64,000 nucleotides of DNA from Microbacterium hydrocarbonoxydans (GTDB lineage Bacteria > Actinomycetota > Actinomycetes > Actinomycetales > Microbacteriaceae): contig NZ_JAAKXW010000006.1 in NCBI RefSeq assembly GCF_011752045.1, positions 62,001 through 126,000 on the forward strand, written 5' to 3'. The notes under the pieces are model-generated. The model was given only the letters and a program-made list of their open reading frames with translations, was not told the origin of the DNA and searched no databases. Numbering within the stretch: the stretch's first letter is position 1; every line of letters begins with the position of its first letter. Positions 28,150 through 37,720 of the stretch are shown here, in pieces. The position numbers and the translations under genes were made by a program.

Positions 28150-29064
28150 ATGCGACGCACACGGACCCTGGCCGGTATCGGCATCGCGGCGGCGGCGCTG
28201 CTCGCGCTGACCGCCTGCAACAGCGGCAGCCCGGCGAACCCCGGCGGCGGAACCGGAGGCGGAGAAGAGGGCGGCGAGGAGTCGACCTGGTTCGAGGTCG
28301 CCGAAGACGTCCAGCTCGAAGGCAGCCCCACGTTCGACGCGATCACCGAGCGCGACAAGGTCGTCGTCGGCGTCAAGGAGGACCAGCCGGGTCTCGGCTA
28401 CCTCGACGTGACGACGGGCGAGCGCACCGGCTTCGACATCGACATCGCGCGCTGGATCGCCGCGTCGCTCGGCTACGACGAGGACAAGATCGAGTTCAAG
28501 CCGATCGCCTCGGCGAACCGCGAGCAGGCCATCACCAACGGCGACATCGACTACTACGTCGGGACGTACTCGATCAACGACAAGCGCAAGGAGCTGATCG
28601 ACTTCGCCGGACCCTACTTCATCACGGGTCAGGGCCTCCTCGTCGCGGCCGACGCTGAGGACGCAGAGGCGCTGGAGGACTTCAACGGCAAGACCGTCTG
28701 CTCCGCGACCGGTTCCACGCCGATCCAGAACATCAAGGCGAACTTCCCTGACATCAAGACGCAGGAGTACGACCTCTACTCGGCCTGCGTGCAGGACCTG
28801 ATCGACGGCAAGGTCGACGCGGTCACCACCGACCAGGCGATTCTGATCGGCTACGCCGCGCAGTACCCCGACGACGTCAAGGTCACCGGCGGCCTGTTCA
28901 CGGAGGAGCGCTACGGCGTCGGCCTGACGAAGGGCGACGACGTGCTGCGCGCGCACATCAACGACCTCTTCACGGAGGGCGGCGACATCTGGCAGGCGAT
29001 CTTCGACAAGAACCTCGGAGAATCCGGCATCGAGGTCGAGCAGCCCGAGGTCGACGCGTACTGA
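28150..29064 (+). CDS. Amino acid ABC transporter substrate-binding lipoprotein (GluB-like)
   Basis: 304 residues. Lipoprotein signal peptide with lipobox LTAC (Cys about 24), a Gly/Glu-rich linker (about 27-45), then a family-3 solute-binding domain (KVVVGVKEDQPGLGYLD, GFDIDIARWIAASLGYDEDKI, DYYVGTYSINDKRKELIDFAGPY). It captures glutamate/glutamine-type amino acids on the outer face and delivers them to the adjacent permeases. Substrate by family and gene order only. Confidence 0.9.
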   Translation: MRRTRTLAGIGIAAAALLALTACNSGSPANPGGGTGGGEEGGEESTWFEVAEDVQLEGSPTFDAITERDKVVVGVKEDQPGLGYLDVTTGERTGFDIDIARWIAASLGYDEDKIEFKPIASANREQAITNGDIDYYVGTYSINDKRKELIDFAGPYFITGQGLLVAADAEDAEALEDFNGKTVCSATGSTPIQNIKANFPDIKTQEYDLYSACVQDLIDGKVDAVTTDQAILIGYAAQYPDDVKVTGGLFTEERYGVGLTKGDDVLRAHINDLFTEGGDIWQAIFDKNLGESGIEVEQPEVDAY

Positions 29065-29139
29065 TCGGCACGGGGTGGCCTCCGCTCGGAGGCCACCCCG
29101 CGCAGTCTCACCAATCAGCCTGAAGAAGGGGAGGGTGGC

Positions 29140-29796
29140 GTGGACGTCATCTTCGGCAATCTCGACCTGTGGGGCGAGGCGATCGGCAACACGCTGCTCG
29201 TGTTCGCCTTCGGCGGGATCATCGCGCTGGTGCTCGGCATCGTCGTCGGCGCGATGCGAGTCTCGCCGGTGCCGATCGCGAGGGGCGTCGGCACCCTGTA
29301 CGTGAACACGGTCCGCAACACGCCTCTCACCCTCGTCTTCTTCTTCTTCGTCTTCGGCTATCCCCAGCTGGGTCTGCCGAAGCTGTCGAATCTCGTCCTC
29401 GGCATCCTGGCGATCGGCATCTACACCGCCACCTACGTCGCCGAGGTGCTCCGGGCCGGCATCAACACGGTGCCGGTCGGACAGGCCGAGGCGGCACGGG
29501 CGATCGGGCTGCCGTTCGGCCAGGTGATGACGCTGGTCATCCTGCCGCAGGCGTTCCGCTCGGTCGTCCCGCCGATGATGAGCGTGTTCATCGCCCTGCT
29601 GAAGAACACCACGGTCGCGGCCGGCTTCTCCGTGGCGGAGCTCGCTGCCCTCCGCTCCACCATCAACGACTCGGCCGATCGCCCCGGCAACCCGATGGAG
29701 GTCCTGCTCTGGGTGGCCGTCGTCTTCGTCGCGCTGGTCATGCTGATGAGCTGGCTCCAGCGGCATCTCGAGAACCGATGGAGGATCGCCCGATGA
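29140..29796 (+). CDS. Amino acid ABC transporter permease (GluC-like)
   Basis: 218-residue PAAT-family permease of about five helices, with N-terminal signature region (GNTLLVFAFGGIIALVLG) and EAA loop (GQAEAARAIGLPFGQVMTLVILPQ, quoted in part) that docks the ATPase. Starts at a GTG after GAGGGTGGC. Overlaps the second permease in an ATGA. Confidence 0.9.
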   Translation: MDVIFGNLDLWGEAIGNTLLVFAFGGIIALVLGIVVGAMRVSPVPIARGVGTLYVNTVRNTPLTLVFFFFVFGYPQLGLPKLSNLVLGILAIGIYTATYVAEVLRAGINTVPVGQAEAARAIGLPFGQVMTLVILPQAFRSVVPPMMSVFIALLKNTTVAAGFSVAELAALRSTINDSADRPGNPMEVLLWVAVVFVALVMLMSWLQRHLENRWRIAR

Positions 29797-30716
29797 GCTC
29801 AGTACTGTACGACGTTCCCGGTCCGCGGGCGATCGCCCGCAACCGCATCCTCGCGGTCGTCACGATCATCGCGGTGCTCGCCGTCATCGGCTTCGTCGTG
29901 TATCGCATGGTCGAGACAGGCCAGTTCTCGCCGGAGAAGTGGTATGTCTTCACGTTCTCCGCCGTCTGGATGGGAATCCTCAAGGCTCTCGGCAACACCC
30001 TCGCCGCATTCGCCGCCGCGGCGGTTCTGAGCGTCGTCCTCGGATTCGTGCTCGCCATCGGGCGCCTGTCCGATCACGCCTGGGTGCGCATCCCGGTGAC
30101 GGTGATCACGGAGTTCTTCCGGGCCGTGCCCGTGCTCGTCTTCATGATGCTCCTGTACTACGGCCTGCCGGTCGTCGGCATCAAGATGGAGCCGTATCAC
30201 GCCGTCGTCATCGCGCTGATGGTCTACAACGGATCCGTCCTCGCCGAGGTGCTCCGAGCCGGCGTCGAGTCTCTGCCTCGAGGGCAGAAGGAGGCCGGCT
30301 ACGCGATCGGCCTCCGCAAGAGCGGAGTCATGCGCCTCATCCTGCTGCCGCAGGCGATCCGCGCCATGCTTCCGGTGATCGTCGCCCAGCTCGTCGTGAC
30401 GATGAAGGACACGGCGCTCGGCTTCATCATCACCTACCCCGAACTGCTGTACTACGCCAAGCAGCTGACCTCGCAGCAGGGCCGTCCGATCCTGCAGTCG
30501 GCGTTCGTCATCGGCGGCATCTACATCCTCATGTGCCTCATCCTCTCCGGGATCGCCCGCTGGGTCGAGATCCGGACGCGCCGCTCGCCGAAGGTGCAGG
30601 CGATCGCCGCCGCCGGCGGCAACATCGCGGCGGACGACGAGTCCACGCTGACCGAGGCGATCGCGATGCAGAAGGGCGCAGGCAGGTTCGACAGCACCAG
30701 CGGTCCAGGCAGCTGA
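29793..30716 (+). CDS. Amino acid ABC transporter permease (GluD-like)
   Basis: 307-residue second PAAT permease. Longer N-terminus with a TM segment (about 20-42), core permease domain (about 65-265) with EAA loop (GQKEAGYAIGLRKSGVMRL), FFRAVPVLVFMML and VTMKDTALGFIITYPEL, and a charged C-terminal tail of about 40 residues that is typical of GluD. Completes the importer with the preceding three genes. Confidence 0.9.
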   Translation: MSSVLYDVPGPRAIARNRILAVVTIIAVLAVIGFVVYRMVETGQFSPEKWYVFTFSAVWMGILKALGNTLAAFAAAAVLSVVLGFVLAIGRLSDHAWVRIPVTVITEFFRAVPVLVFMMLLYYGLPVVGIKMEPYHAVVIALMVYNGSVLAEVLRAGVESLPRGQKEAGYAIGLRKSGVMRLILLPQAIRAMLPVIVAQLVVTMKDTALGFIITYPELLYYAKQLTSQQGRPILQSAFVIGGIYILMCLILSGIARWVEIRTRRSPKVQAIAAAGGNIAADDESTLTEAIAMQKGAGRFDSTSGPGS

Positions 30717-30717
30717 C

Positions 30718-31365
30718 ATGACCGACCCCTACCGCGTCGAGCCCGTCACGGGGCTCCCGTCCGCATCCGGCCGGACGCTCGAGCAGTGGCTCGACGCGGA
30801 GTATGCGGCGCAGACCCCGCCCGAGGCGCCGACGCGGCTCCGGGAGATCGCCCGGGACCGCGCCGCTCGCCGCGGACTCTGGGCCGCGTTCCTCGGCATC
30901 GGGATCTCGGCGGTCATGGCAGCGTTCGGCCTGTACAGCCTCAACGGGAACTCCCGTACGCTGGCCTGGGCGCTCGGCGGCACCCTGCTCGCCGCTGTGA
31001 GCGTCGTCATGATGCGTCGCGCCGGAAGCCGGGTCCCTCCCAGCGGGCGAACGACGACCACCCGCGGGCCCGGATCCCTACCCGCGGCGCTCGGCCTCGC
31101 CGGAGCGGTGCTGCTCGCCCTCAATCTCCTACTGCTCCCGAGCATCCTGATGGGATGGGGCGGCATCCGCACCGTGATCCTCGTCGACACCGGCATGGTG
31201 CTGCTGCTCGCCTCGGTGCTGGTCGTGCCCGCGGCGGTGATGGGCGACGCACGGGTCTCGCTGCGCCGCGCCGCCATGGCCGACGAGAAGCTCGCCGCCG
31301 CGCTCGAGCGGGAGCGCGAGACGTGGACGCCCACGCCCGGCGTACCGATGTTCGGCCCGCTCTGA
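30718..31365 (+). CDS. Conserved membrane protein of unknown function
   Basis: 215 residues, starting 1 nt after the gluD-like stop. Cytoplasmic N-terminus (about 1-55), four predicted membrane helices in two pairs (about 57-75, 82-100, 122-142, 148-172) and a cytoplasmic tail (MADEKLAAALERERETW) ending VPMFGPL. I do not recognise the family. Placement suggests cotranscription with the importer, but it could be an unrelated gene between the transporter and pheS. Confidence 0.6.
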   Translation: MTDPYRVEPVTGLPSASGRTLEQWLDAEYAAQTPPEAPTRLREIARDRAARRGLWAAFLGIGISAVMAAFGLYSLNGNSRTLAWALGGTLLAAVSVVMMRRAGSRVPPSGRTTTTRGPGSLPAALGLAGAVLLALNLLLLPSILMGWGGIRTVILVDTGMVLLLASVLVVPAAVMGDARVSLRRAAMADEKLAAALERERETWTPTPGVPMFGPL

Positions 31366-31402
31366 CGCCGCTTCACGGGGAAGAGGGGCACGTCGTCCCC
31401 GG

Positions 31403-31408
31403 TAGACT
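31403..31408 (+). promoter_or_regulatory. Leaderless -10 box of pheST
   Basis: TAGACT, 8 nt before the pheS GTG; no Shine-Dalgarno. No T-box or attenuator leader is visible. Confidence 0.55.
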
Positions 31409-31416
31409 CGACTCTC

Positions 31417-32457
31417 GTGTCTGAGTCTCTCGAAATCACCCCTGACGCGGTCGAAGCCGCCGTCGCGGCGGCGCTCGAAGCCATCGCCGCCGCCGCCGAC
31501 ACCGCCGAACTGAAGGCGGCTCGCGCCGCGCACGTCGCCGAGGGGTCGCCGCTGGCCGTCCTGAACGCGTCGATGCGCCAGGTCGCGCCCGAGAACAAAG
31601 CCGCGTTCGGCAAGCTCGTCGGCCAGGGCCGCGGCCGGGTCAACCAGGCGCTCACCGCCAAGGAGGCCGAGCTCGCCGAGGCGGAGGTCGCCGCCCGGCT
31701 CGAGTCCGAGCGCGTCGACATCACCGCCGTGCCCTCGCGCACGCGTGTCGGCGCCCGGCATCCGCTGACCCTCCTGCAGGACCAGGTGTCCGACATCTTC
31801 GTCGGCATGGGCTGGGAGATCGCGGAGGGACCCGAGCTCGAGCACGAGTGGTTCAACTTCGACGCCCTGAACTTCGACGTCGACCACCCCGCCCGCCAGG
31901 AGCAGGACACCTTCTACGTCGACCCCGCCTCGCGCCACCTCGTCATGCGCACGCACACCAGCCCCGTGCAGGTGCGCTCCATGCTCGACCGCGAGGTGCC
32001 GATCTACGTGCTCTGCCCTGGGCGCGTGTACCGCACCGACGAGTTCGACGCCACGCACCTGCCGGTGTTCACGCAGTTCGAGGGCCTCGTCGTCGACAAG
32101 GGCATCTCCATGGCGCACCTGAAGGGCACGCTCGACCACGTCGCCCGGCAGCTCTTCGGCCCGGAGGCGAAGACCCGCTTCCGCACGAACTTCTTCCCCT
32201 TCACCGAGCCGTCCGCGGAACTCGACCTCTGGCACCCGACCTTCAAGGGCGGCGCACGCTGGATCGAGTGGGGCGGCTGCGGCATGGTCAACCCGAACGT
32301 GCTCCGCGCGGCCGGGATCGACCCCGACGTGTACAGCGGCTTCGCGTTCGGCATGGGCATCGAGCGGGGACTCATGTTCCGCAGCGACGTCCAGGACATG
32401 CGCGACATGGCCGAGGGCGATGTCCGATTCAGCGAGCAGTACGGGATGGTGGTGTGA
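31417..32457 (+). CDS. pheS: Phenylalanine-tRNA ligase alpha subunit
   Basis: 346 residues. N-terminal coiled coil for tRNA (about 1-95), class II catalytic core with motif 2 (FRTNFFPFTEPSAELDL region) and motif 3 (GFAFGMGIERGLMFRSDV), and the Phe-binding ALNFD... HTSPVQVRSM stretch. Forms the (alpha-beta)2 enzyme with PheT. GTG start; TGATG overlap with pheT. Confidence 0.98.
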   Translation: MSESLEITPDAVEAAVAAALEAIAAAADTAELKAARAAHVAEGSPLAVLNASMRQVAPENKAAFGKLVGQGRGRVNQALTAKEAELAEAEVAARLESERVDITAVPSRTRVGARHPLTLLQDQVSDIFVGMGWEIAEGPELEHEWFNFDALNFDVDHPARQEQDTFYVDPASRHLVMRTHTSPVQVRSMLDREVPIYVLCPGRVYRTDEFDATHLPVFTQFEGLVVDKGISMAHLKGTLDHVARQLFGPEAKTRFRTNFFPFTEPSAELDLWHPTFKGGARWIEWGGCGMVNPNVLRAAGIDPDVYSGFAFGMGIERGLMFRSDVQDMRDMAEGDVRFSEQYGMVV

Positions 32458-34961
32458 TGCGCGTCCCGCTTTCGTGGCTGCGTGAGTACGTCGATCTGGC
32501 AGCGGATGCCACGCCCGAGGATGTCCTCGCGGCGATGGTGTCGGTCGGCTTCGAGGAGGAGGACGTGCACCGCTTCGACATCACGGGTCCCGTGGTCGTC
32601 GGGCAGGTCCTGTCCTTCGACGACGAGCCGCAGTCGAACGGCAAGACCATCCGCTGGTGCCAGGTCGACGTCGGCGAGGCGCAGGGCGGTGTCCGCGGCA
32701 TCGTCTGCGGCGCGCACAACTTCGCCGTCGGCGACAAGGTCGTGGTGACCCTGCCCGGCGCCGTGCTCCCCGGGCCGTTCCCGATCGCCGCGCGCAAGAC
32801 CTACGGCCACGTGTCCGACGGGATGATCGCCTCGGCGCGCGAGCTCGGTCTCGGCGACGAGCACAACGGCATCCTGATCCTGTCCGAGCTCGGCGTCGAC
32901 GCGCCGGTCGGCGCCGATGCGATCGCGCTGCTCGGCCTCGACGACGTGGCGGTCGACATCAACGTCACGCCGGACCGCGGCTACGCGTTCTCGGTGCGCG
33001 GTGTCGCCCGCGAGTACTCGCACGCCACCGGGGCCGCGTTTCGCGATCCGGCCGAGCGCGACTTCGCGGAGCTGCAGCCGGGCGCCGGGCACACCGCGGT
33101 CGTCGACGACGTCGCCCCCGTCCGGGGCCGCGTCGGCGCGAGCGAGTTCGTCACCCGCGTCGTGCGCGGTGTCGACCCGTCCCGCCCGACGCCGCCGTGG
33201 ATGGTCGCGCGGCTCACGCTCGCGGGCATGCGCTCGCTCGGCATCCTCATCGACATCACGAACTACGTGATGCTCGAGCTCGGGAACCCGATCCACGGCT
33301 ACGACCTCGACAAGCTCACCGGCTCCATCACCGTGCGTCGTGCGCTGCCCGGCGAGAAGATGACCACGCTCGACGGGCAGGAGCGCGCGCTCCACGTGGA
33401 GGACCTCCTCATCACCGACGAGTCCGGTCCGATCGGTCTCGCCGGCGTCATGGGCGGCGGCACCACCGAGATGACCGAGACGACCCGGAACGTCCTCATC
33501 GAGGCCGCGACCTTCGACCCGACGACGATCGCGCGCTCGGCGCGTCGCCACAAGCTGCCCAGCGAGGCCTCCAAGCGCTTCGAGCGCGGCGTCGACCCGC
33601 TCATCCCGTTCGTGGCCGCCCGTCGCGTCGCCGACCTCATGGTCGAGCTCGCCGGTGGCACGCTCACCGACGAGGGCGGCGCCCTGTTCTCCGAGGTCTT
33701 CGTCTCCGAGATCGAGCTCCCCGCCGGCTTCGTGCAGGGCCTGATCGGCGTCGACTACACGGATGCCGAGATCGCCGGCTCGCTCGCGACGATCGGCGCC
33801 GAGGTCACCGCGACGGATGCCGGCTGGACGGTCATCCCGCCGACCTGGCGCCCCGACCTGACCGACAAGTGGACGCTGGCCGAGGAGGTCGCGCGGATCC
33901 AGGGGCTCGACCGCATCCCCTCCGTCCTGCCGACACCGCCGTCCGGTCGGGGGCTGACCGCGCTGCAGGAGGGCCGTCGCCGCGTCGCGAACGCCCTGGC
34001 CGCCGCCGGCCTCGTGGAGACCCCGGCCTTCCCGTTCACCACCGAGGCGCAGAACGACCTGCACGGATCGGCCTCGGGCGAGCACCTGCCGAGCATCCGC
34101 CTGGCGAACGCCCTCGACGGGGCGGCGCCGTACCTGCGTCGCTCGTTGATCCCGGGCCTTCTCCAGACCGCGCACCGCAACATCTCGCGCGGTCTCACCG
34201 ACCTCGCGATCTTCGAGACCGGCATCGTGTTCCTCCCGGAGCCCGGCGTCGTCTACGGCACCGACGAGGTGCCCCCGCTCGGGGTGCGTCCGTCGGATGA
34301 GACTCTCGCGCAGCTGAACGCCTCGATCCCGCCGCAGCATCGCCACGTCGCCGCGCTCTTCACCGGCAACGTGAGCGCGCGCCAGCCGGGCCGCCCGGCC
34401 GAGGCGGCAGGTCTCTCCGAGGCGCTCGACGCCGTGCGCGTCATCGCCGCGGCCGCGGGCGTCGAGATCGACGTCGTGCAGACGCAGCGCGCGGCCCTGC
34501 ACCCCGGACGCGCCGGCTCCCTGACGGCCGCTGGTGTCGAGGTCGGGTACGTCGGCGAGCTGCACCCGGCGGTCGCGGAATCGGCAGACCTCCCGGGCCG
34601 TGCCGTCGTGGTCGAGCTCGATCTCGACCGGATCCTCGAACTCGCCGGTCCCCGGAGCGTCGCGGCCTCGCTGTCGACCTACCCGGCGGCCACGCAGGAC
34701 GTCTCGCTGGTGCTGCCGGCCGAGGTCGCCGCCGCCGAGGTGCGTGCGGCCCTGGCCGACGGCGCCGGCGCGCTGCTCGAGTCCATCCGTCTTGTCGACG
34801 ACTACCGCGGCGAAGGCGTTCCCGAGGGGCAGAAGAGCCTGACCTTCGCGCTGCGCTTCCGCGCAGAGGACCGCACCCTCACCGCCGCCGAGGGCACGGA
34901 GGCGAAGCTCGCCGGCGTCGCCGTCGCGTCTGAGCGGTTCGGGGCGACCCTGCGGGACTGA
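32457..34961 (+). CDS. pheT: Phenylalanine-tRNA ligase beta subunit
   Basis: 834 residues, full length. Begins MRVPLSWLREYVDLA; an OB-like tRNA-binding domain (about 40-150, GIVCGAHNFAVGDKVVV), B3/B4 editing domain (about 215-400, NPIHGYDLDKL), B5 (about 405-475), catalytic-like domain and the C-terminal FDX-ACB anticodon-binding domain (about 740-834, STYPAATQDVSLVLP to FGATLRD). Starts inside the pheS stop codon. A large antisense frame on the minus strand is a G+C-bias shadow. Confidence 0.98.
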   Translation: MRVPLSWLREYVDLAADATPEDVLAAMVSVGFEEEDVHRFDITGPVVVGQVLSFDDEPQSNGKTIRWCQVDVGEAQGGVRGIVCGAHNFAVGDKVVVTLPGAVLPGPFPIAARKTYGHVSDGMIASARELGLGDEHNGILILSELGVDAPVGADAIALLGLDDVAVDINVTPDRGYAFSVRGVAREYSHATGAAFRDPAERDFAELQPGAGHTAVVDDVAPVRGRVGASEFVTRVVRGVDPSRPTPPWMVARLTLAGMRSLGILIDITNYVMLELGNPIHGYDLDKLTGSITVRRALPGEKMTTLDGQERALHVEDLLITDESGPIGLAGVMGGGTTEMTETTRNVLIEAATFDPTTIARSARRHKLPSEASKRFERGVDPLIPFVAARRVADLMVELAGGTLTDEGGALFSEVFVSEIELPAGFVQGLIGVDYTDAEIAGSLATIGAEVTATDAGWTVIPPTWRPDLTDKWTLAEEVARIQGLDRIPSVLPTPPSGRGLTALQEGRRRVANALAAAGLVETPAFPFTTEAQNDLHGSASGEHLPSIRLANALDGAAPYLRRSLIPGLLQTAHRNISRGLTDLAIFETGIVFLPEPGVVYGTDEVPPLGVRPSDETLAQLNASIPPQHRHVAALFTGNVSARQPGRPAEAAGLSEALDAVRVIAAAAGVEIDVVQTQRAALHPGRAGSLTAAGVEVGYVGELHPAVAESADLPGRAVVVELDLDRILELAGPRSVAASLSTYPAATQDVSLVLPAEVAAAEVRAALADGAGALLESIRLVDDYRGEGVPEGQKSLTFALRFRAEDRTLTAAEGTEAKLAGVAVASERFGATLRD

Positions 34962-34996
34962 TCGGCCGGATCCTTCGGCATCCGCGGACGCCGGGG

Positions 34997-35002
34997 TAGC
35001 GT
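34997..35002 (+). promoter_or_regulatory. Leaderless -10 box of the DUF402 gene
   Basis: TAGCGT, 6 nt (GACGGG) before the ATG. Confidence 0.5.
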
Positions 35003-35008
35003 GACGGG

Positions 35009-35725
35009 ATGAGAATCCTCCCGCAGAGCACCCCGGCGGCCGTGCCGGAGGGGAGCCGGCCGATGGGCGCCGGGCCTTTCCTCGCGCCCGGCGATCAGAT
35101 CGACTGGCACTACCGGGCGCCCGGATGGCAGCCGGGGGACGCCTCGACGATCTCACCGATGCGCGTCGTTCGCGACGACGAGCGCGGCCTCGTCGCGTGG
35201 CTCGCACCCGGCACGCTGCAGGAAGGACAGGGGACGCCGGCAGGGGAGCGGGTGCGGACCGTGCCGCTCGATCGCCGCTGGGTCGATCCGCGCACCCGGA
35301 TCGTCGAGGAGTGGTGGGGTGGCGGCATCCTGCGCATCGCGCCGGCAGGCGTCGCCTGGTCGGTGTGGCTGTTCTGGAACCACGCCGACGGAGCGGACTG
35401 GGACTTCTCCGGGTGGTACGTGAACCTGGAGAACGCGCACCTGCGCACCGAGCACGCCACCTACTCGTCCGACCACATCCTGGACGTGTGGATCGAACCC
35501 GACGGGTCGGCCCACCTGAAGGACGAGGACGAGGTCGTCGCCGCGATCGCGCAGGGACGGCTCACCTCGGCGCAGGCCGCGCAGATCGAGAGGCACGCGG
35601 ATGCCGCGATCGCGTCGTTCCGGGACGGCGACTGGCCCTTCGACGAGGAGTGGGTGCGATGGCGCCCCGATCCGTCGTGGACCGTGCCGCAACTCGCCTG
35701 GATCCACGAGCTGCGGACGCTCTGA
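35009..35725 (+). CDS. DUF402 protein, possible nucleotide phosphatase
   Basis: 238 residues. The DUF402 core (about 60-195) has the acidic pattern WSVWLFWNHADGADWDFSGWY, followed by VNLENAHLRTEHATYSSDHILDVWIEPDG and DEDEV, that binds divalent metal in characterised relatives (FomD and staphylococcal Ntdp nucleoside di/triphosphatases). Some paralogues do other things, so activity is only predicted. Monocistronic by its own promoter. Confidence 0.75.
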   Translation: MRILPQSTPAAVPEGSRPMGAGPFLAPGDQIDWHYRAPGWQPGDASTISPMRVVRDDERGLVAWLAPGTLQEGQGTPAGERVRTVPLDRRWVDPRTRIVEEWWGGGILRIAPAGVAWSVWLFWNHADGADWDFSGWYVNLENAHLRTEHATYSSDHILDVWIEPDGSAHLKDEDEVVAAIAQGRLTSAQAAQIERHADAAIASFRDGDWPFDEEWVRWRPDPSWTVPQLAWIHELRTL

Positions 35726-35793
35726 CGCCGGCGTCCGCTCTGCTCACGGCGGAATCGCTTCCCGCGCTGCCCGGATGCTGCTGACATGGACGC

Positions 35794-36759
35794 ATGACGA
35801 AGGTTCTCATCCTCGGCGGCACCGGCTGGCTCTCCGGTCGCATCGCCCGGCACTGGCTGGAGGCGGGCGCGGACGTGACCTGTTTCGCCCGCGGCGGCCG
35901 TCCCGCGCCGGAGCGCGCCGCACTGGTGGTCGGAGATCGCGACGATCCCGGCGCCTACGCCGCGCTGTCGAGCCGCGACTGGGACCACGTGGTGGACATC
36001 TCCTCGCGGTCCGACCACGTCGCCGCGGCCGTGGCGGCCCTCGGCGACCGGGCGGCACGCTGGACGTACGTCTCGTCGATGTCCGTCTACTCCGACGATG
36101 CGTCGGTCGATGCGGACGAGTCCTCGCCTCGGCATCCGCCCGCCGTTCCTGGGGACCCGTACGAGTACGGTGCGCAGAAGTCGGCCGCAGAGGATGCCGT
36201 GCGGGCCCTCGGCGACCGTGCCCTCGTCGTCCGTCCGGGGCTCATCGTCGGCGACGGCGACCCCAGCGACCGCTTCGGCTACTGGGCGGCGGCGTTCCTC
36301 CGTGCCGGCGAGGGGCCGGTGCTCCTCCCGCCGCTCGACGGGCGCTCCGTGCAGGTGATCGACGTCGAGGATCTCGCCGCGTACATCGTGCGCACGACGC
36401 TCACCGGAGCCGTGAACGCGATCGGCGATGTGCACCCGCTCGGGGACGTGCTCGCTCGCGTCCGCGCGGCTGCGGGGCACTCGGGTGCCGTCCTCGTCGG
36501 AGAGGAGGACCGGCTCATCGAGCGAGGCGTGCAGTTCTGGGCGGGGGACCGGTCGCTGCCGCTGTGGCTGCCGGCGGACATGACCGGGTTCATGACCCGC
36601 TCGAACGCGCTGTTCCTGCGGAGCGGGGGCGCGCCGCGCCCGCTCACGGAGACGATCGCGCGGGTGGTCGACGACGAGCGGGAGCGCGGCGTCGATCGCG
36701 AGCGCCGGGCAGGTCTGCGCCGCGACGAGGAGCTCGCCCTGCTCCGGGAACTGGAATGA
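35794..36759 (+). CDS. NAD-dependent epimerase/dehydratase-family protein
   Basis: 321-residue extended short-chain dehydrogenase/reductase-like protein. Rossmann motif GGTGWLSG (about 9-16), active-site region YVSSMSVYSDD and YEYGAQK (Tyr and Lys, about 125-131). The C-terminal substrate domain is family-typical but not diagnostic. Probably NAD(P)-binding; substrate unknown. It ends 19 nt before the convergent reductase gene. Confidence 0.75.
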   Translation: MTKVLILGGTGWLSGRIARHWLEAGADVTCFARGGRPAPERAALVVGDRDDPGAYAALSSRDWDHVVDISSRSDHVAAAVAALGDRAARWTYVSSMSVYSDDASVDADESSPRHPPAVPGDPYEYGAQKSAAEDAVRALGDRALVVRPGLIVGDGDPSDRFGYWAAAFLRAGEGPVLLPPLDGRSVQVIDVEDLAAYIVRTTLTGAVNAIGDVHPLGDVLARVRAAAGHSGAVLVGEEDRLIERGVQFWAGDRSLPLWLPADMTGFMTRSNALFLRSGGAPRPLTETIARVVDDERERGVDRERRAGLRRDEELALLRELE

Positions 36760-36778
36760 CGACGACGGGACCGAGAGG

Positions 36779-37720
36779 TCACGATCCGGGCTGTGGCGAC
36801 CGTCCGAGCAGGGCTTCGGCCAGAACGAGGTCCTCCCAGGACATCCCGGAGCTCTTGAACACCACCGGCCGATCACCCCGCACAGCGGCCTCGCCGCGCA
36901 CCAGCGGCCCCAGCGGGATCAGCGAGTCCTCGGTGATCGCGCCCTCGGCGACGGCCATCACGACGTCACCGCTTTCGCGCAGGGCGGTGCCGACGTCCTC
37001 GACGATGACGTCGGCGCGCCCGAGCAGCGCCGACGGCAGCTCCCGCGCGTCCGCCTCGTGCGAGCCGATCGCGATCACCACCGCATCGTCGGCGACGAGC
37101 TCCGATTCGAAGAGCGGGACGCGCGCCGTGGTCGCACAGACGATGACCCCGGCGGAGGCGGTCCTCTCCCGGGCCTCGGGACTCCCCGCCCTGAGCACGT
37201 CGTCGAAGGCGTGGCCGGATGGGAGCGCTGCAGGATTCCGCACGACGGCGGTCGCGGATGCGACATCGCCGACGACGTCCACGATGGTGCGCAGGTGAGC
37301 GGCGGCTTGAGGGCCTGCGCCGTAGAACACCGCCCTGAGCGGCGCAGGGCGGGCGCGGAGCACGTCGCGCACGGCAGCAACGGACACCGCGGCGGTGCGC
37401 AGGTCGGTGAGTGCGGGGCCGTCGATGACCGCGCGGGGAGCGAGGGTGTCCGCGTCGAAGAGGATGTAGACGCCCTGGATGCGGGGCAGCTGTCGCGCCG
37501 GGTTCGCGGGTGCCACCGTGATCACCTTGACGCCCGCGGCGGAAGGGGTCTGCGACGGCATGAGCAGGAACTCTCCGCTGGCGACGGAAGCGGCGGTGCG
37601 CCTGAGATCGTGCTCGGGAGCGAGTCCTCCGGCGAGGGCGTCGCGGAGCACCTGCACGGCCTCTGCGGGACGCAGCGCGCGGCTCACCGCGTCGGCGTCG
37701 AGGAACGGCAGCGTGTTCAT
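36779..37720 (-). CDS. Ornithine cyclodeaminase/mu-crystallin-family reductase, possible delta1-pyrroline-2-carboxylate reductase
   Basis: 313 residues. N-terminal dimer domain (about 1-110), Rossmann domain with AVFYGAGPQAAAHLRTI (about 128-145) and the family loop VIVCATTARVPLF. With a proline-racemase-family enzyme directly upstream (ATGA overlap) the likely role is that of LhpI-type proteins: reducing a cyclic imine such as delta1-pyrroline-2-carboxylate to L-proline. Ornithine cyclodeaminase or ketimine reductase activity is also possible. Confidence 0.7.
   Translation of the reverse strand: MNTLPFLDADAVSRALRPAEAVQVLRDALAGGLAPEHDLRRTAASVASGEFLLMPSQTPSAAGVKVITVAPANPARQLPRIQGVYILFDADTLAPRAVIDGPALTDLRTAAVSVAAVRDVLRARPAPLRAVFYGAGPQAAAHLRTIVDVVGDVASATAVVRNPAALPSGHAFDDVLRAGSPEARERTASAGVIVCATTARVPLFESELVADDAVVIAIGSHEADARELPSALLGRADVIVEDVGTALRESGDVVMAVAEGAITEDSLIPLGPLVRGEAAVRGDRPVVFKSSGMSWEDLVLAEALLGRSPQPGS

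Noticed and set aside
32004..35207. 1067-codon open frame on the minus strand opposite pheT
   Set aside because: Shadow frame caused by G/C third-position bias; Arg/Gly/Asp-rich with no domain, while the plus strand holds intact PheT.
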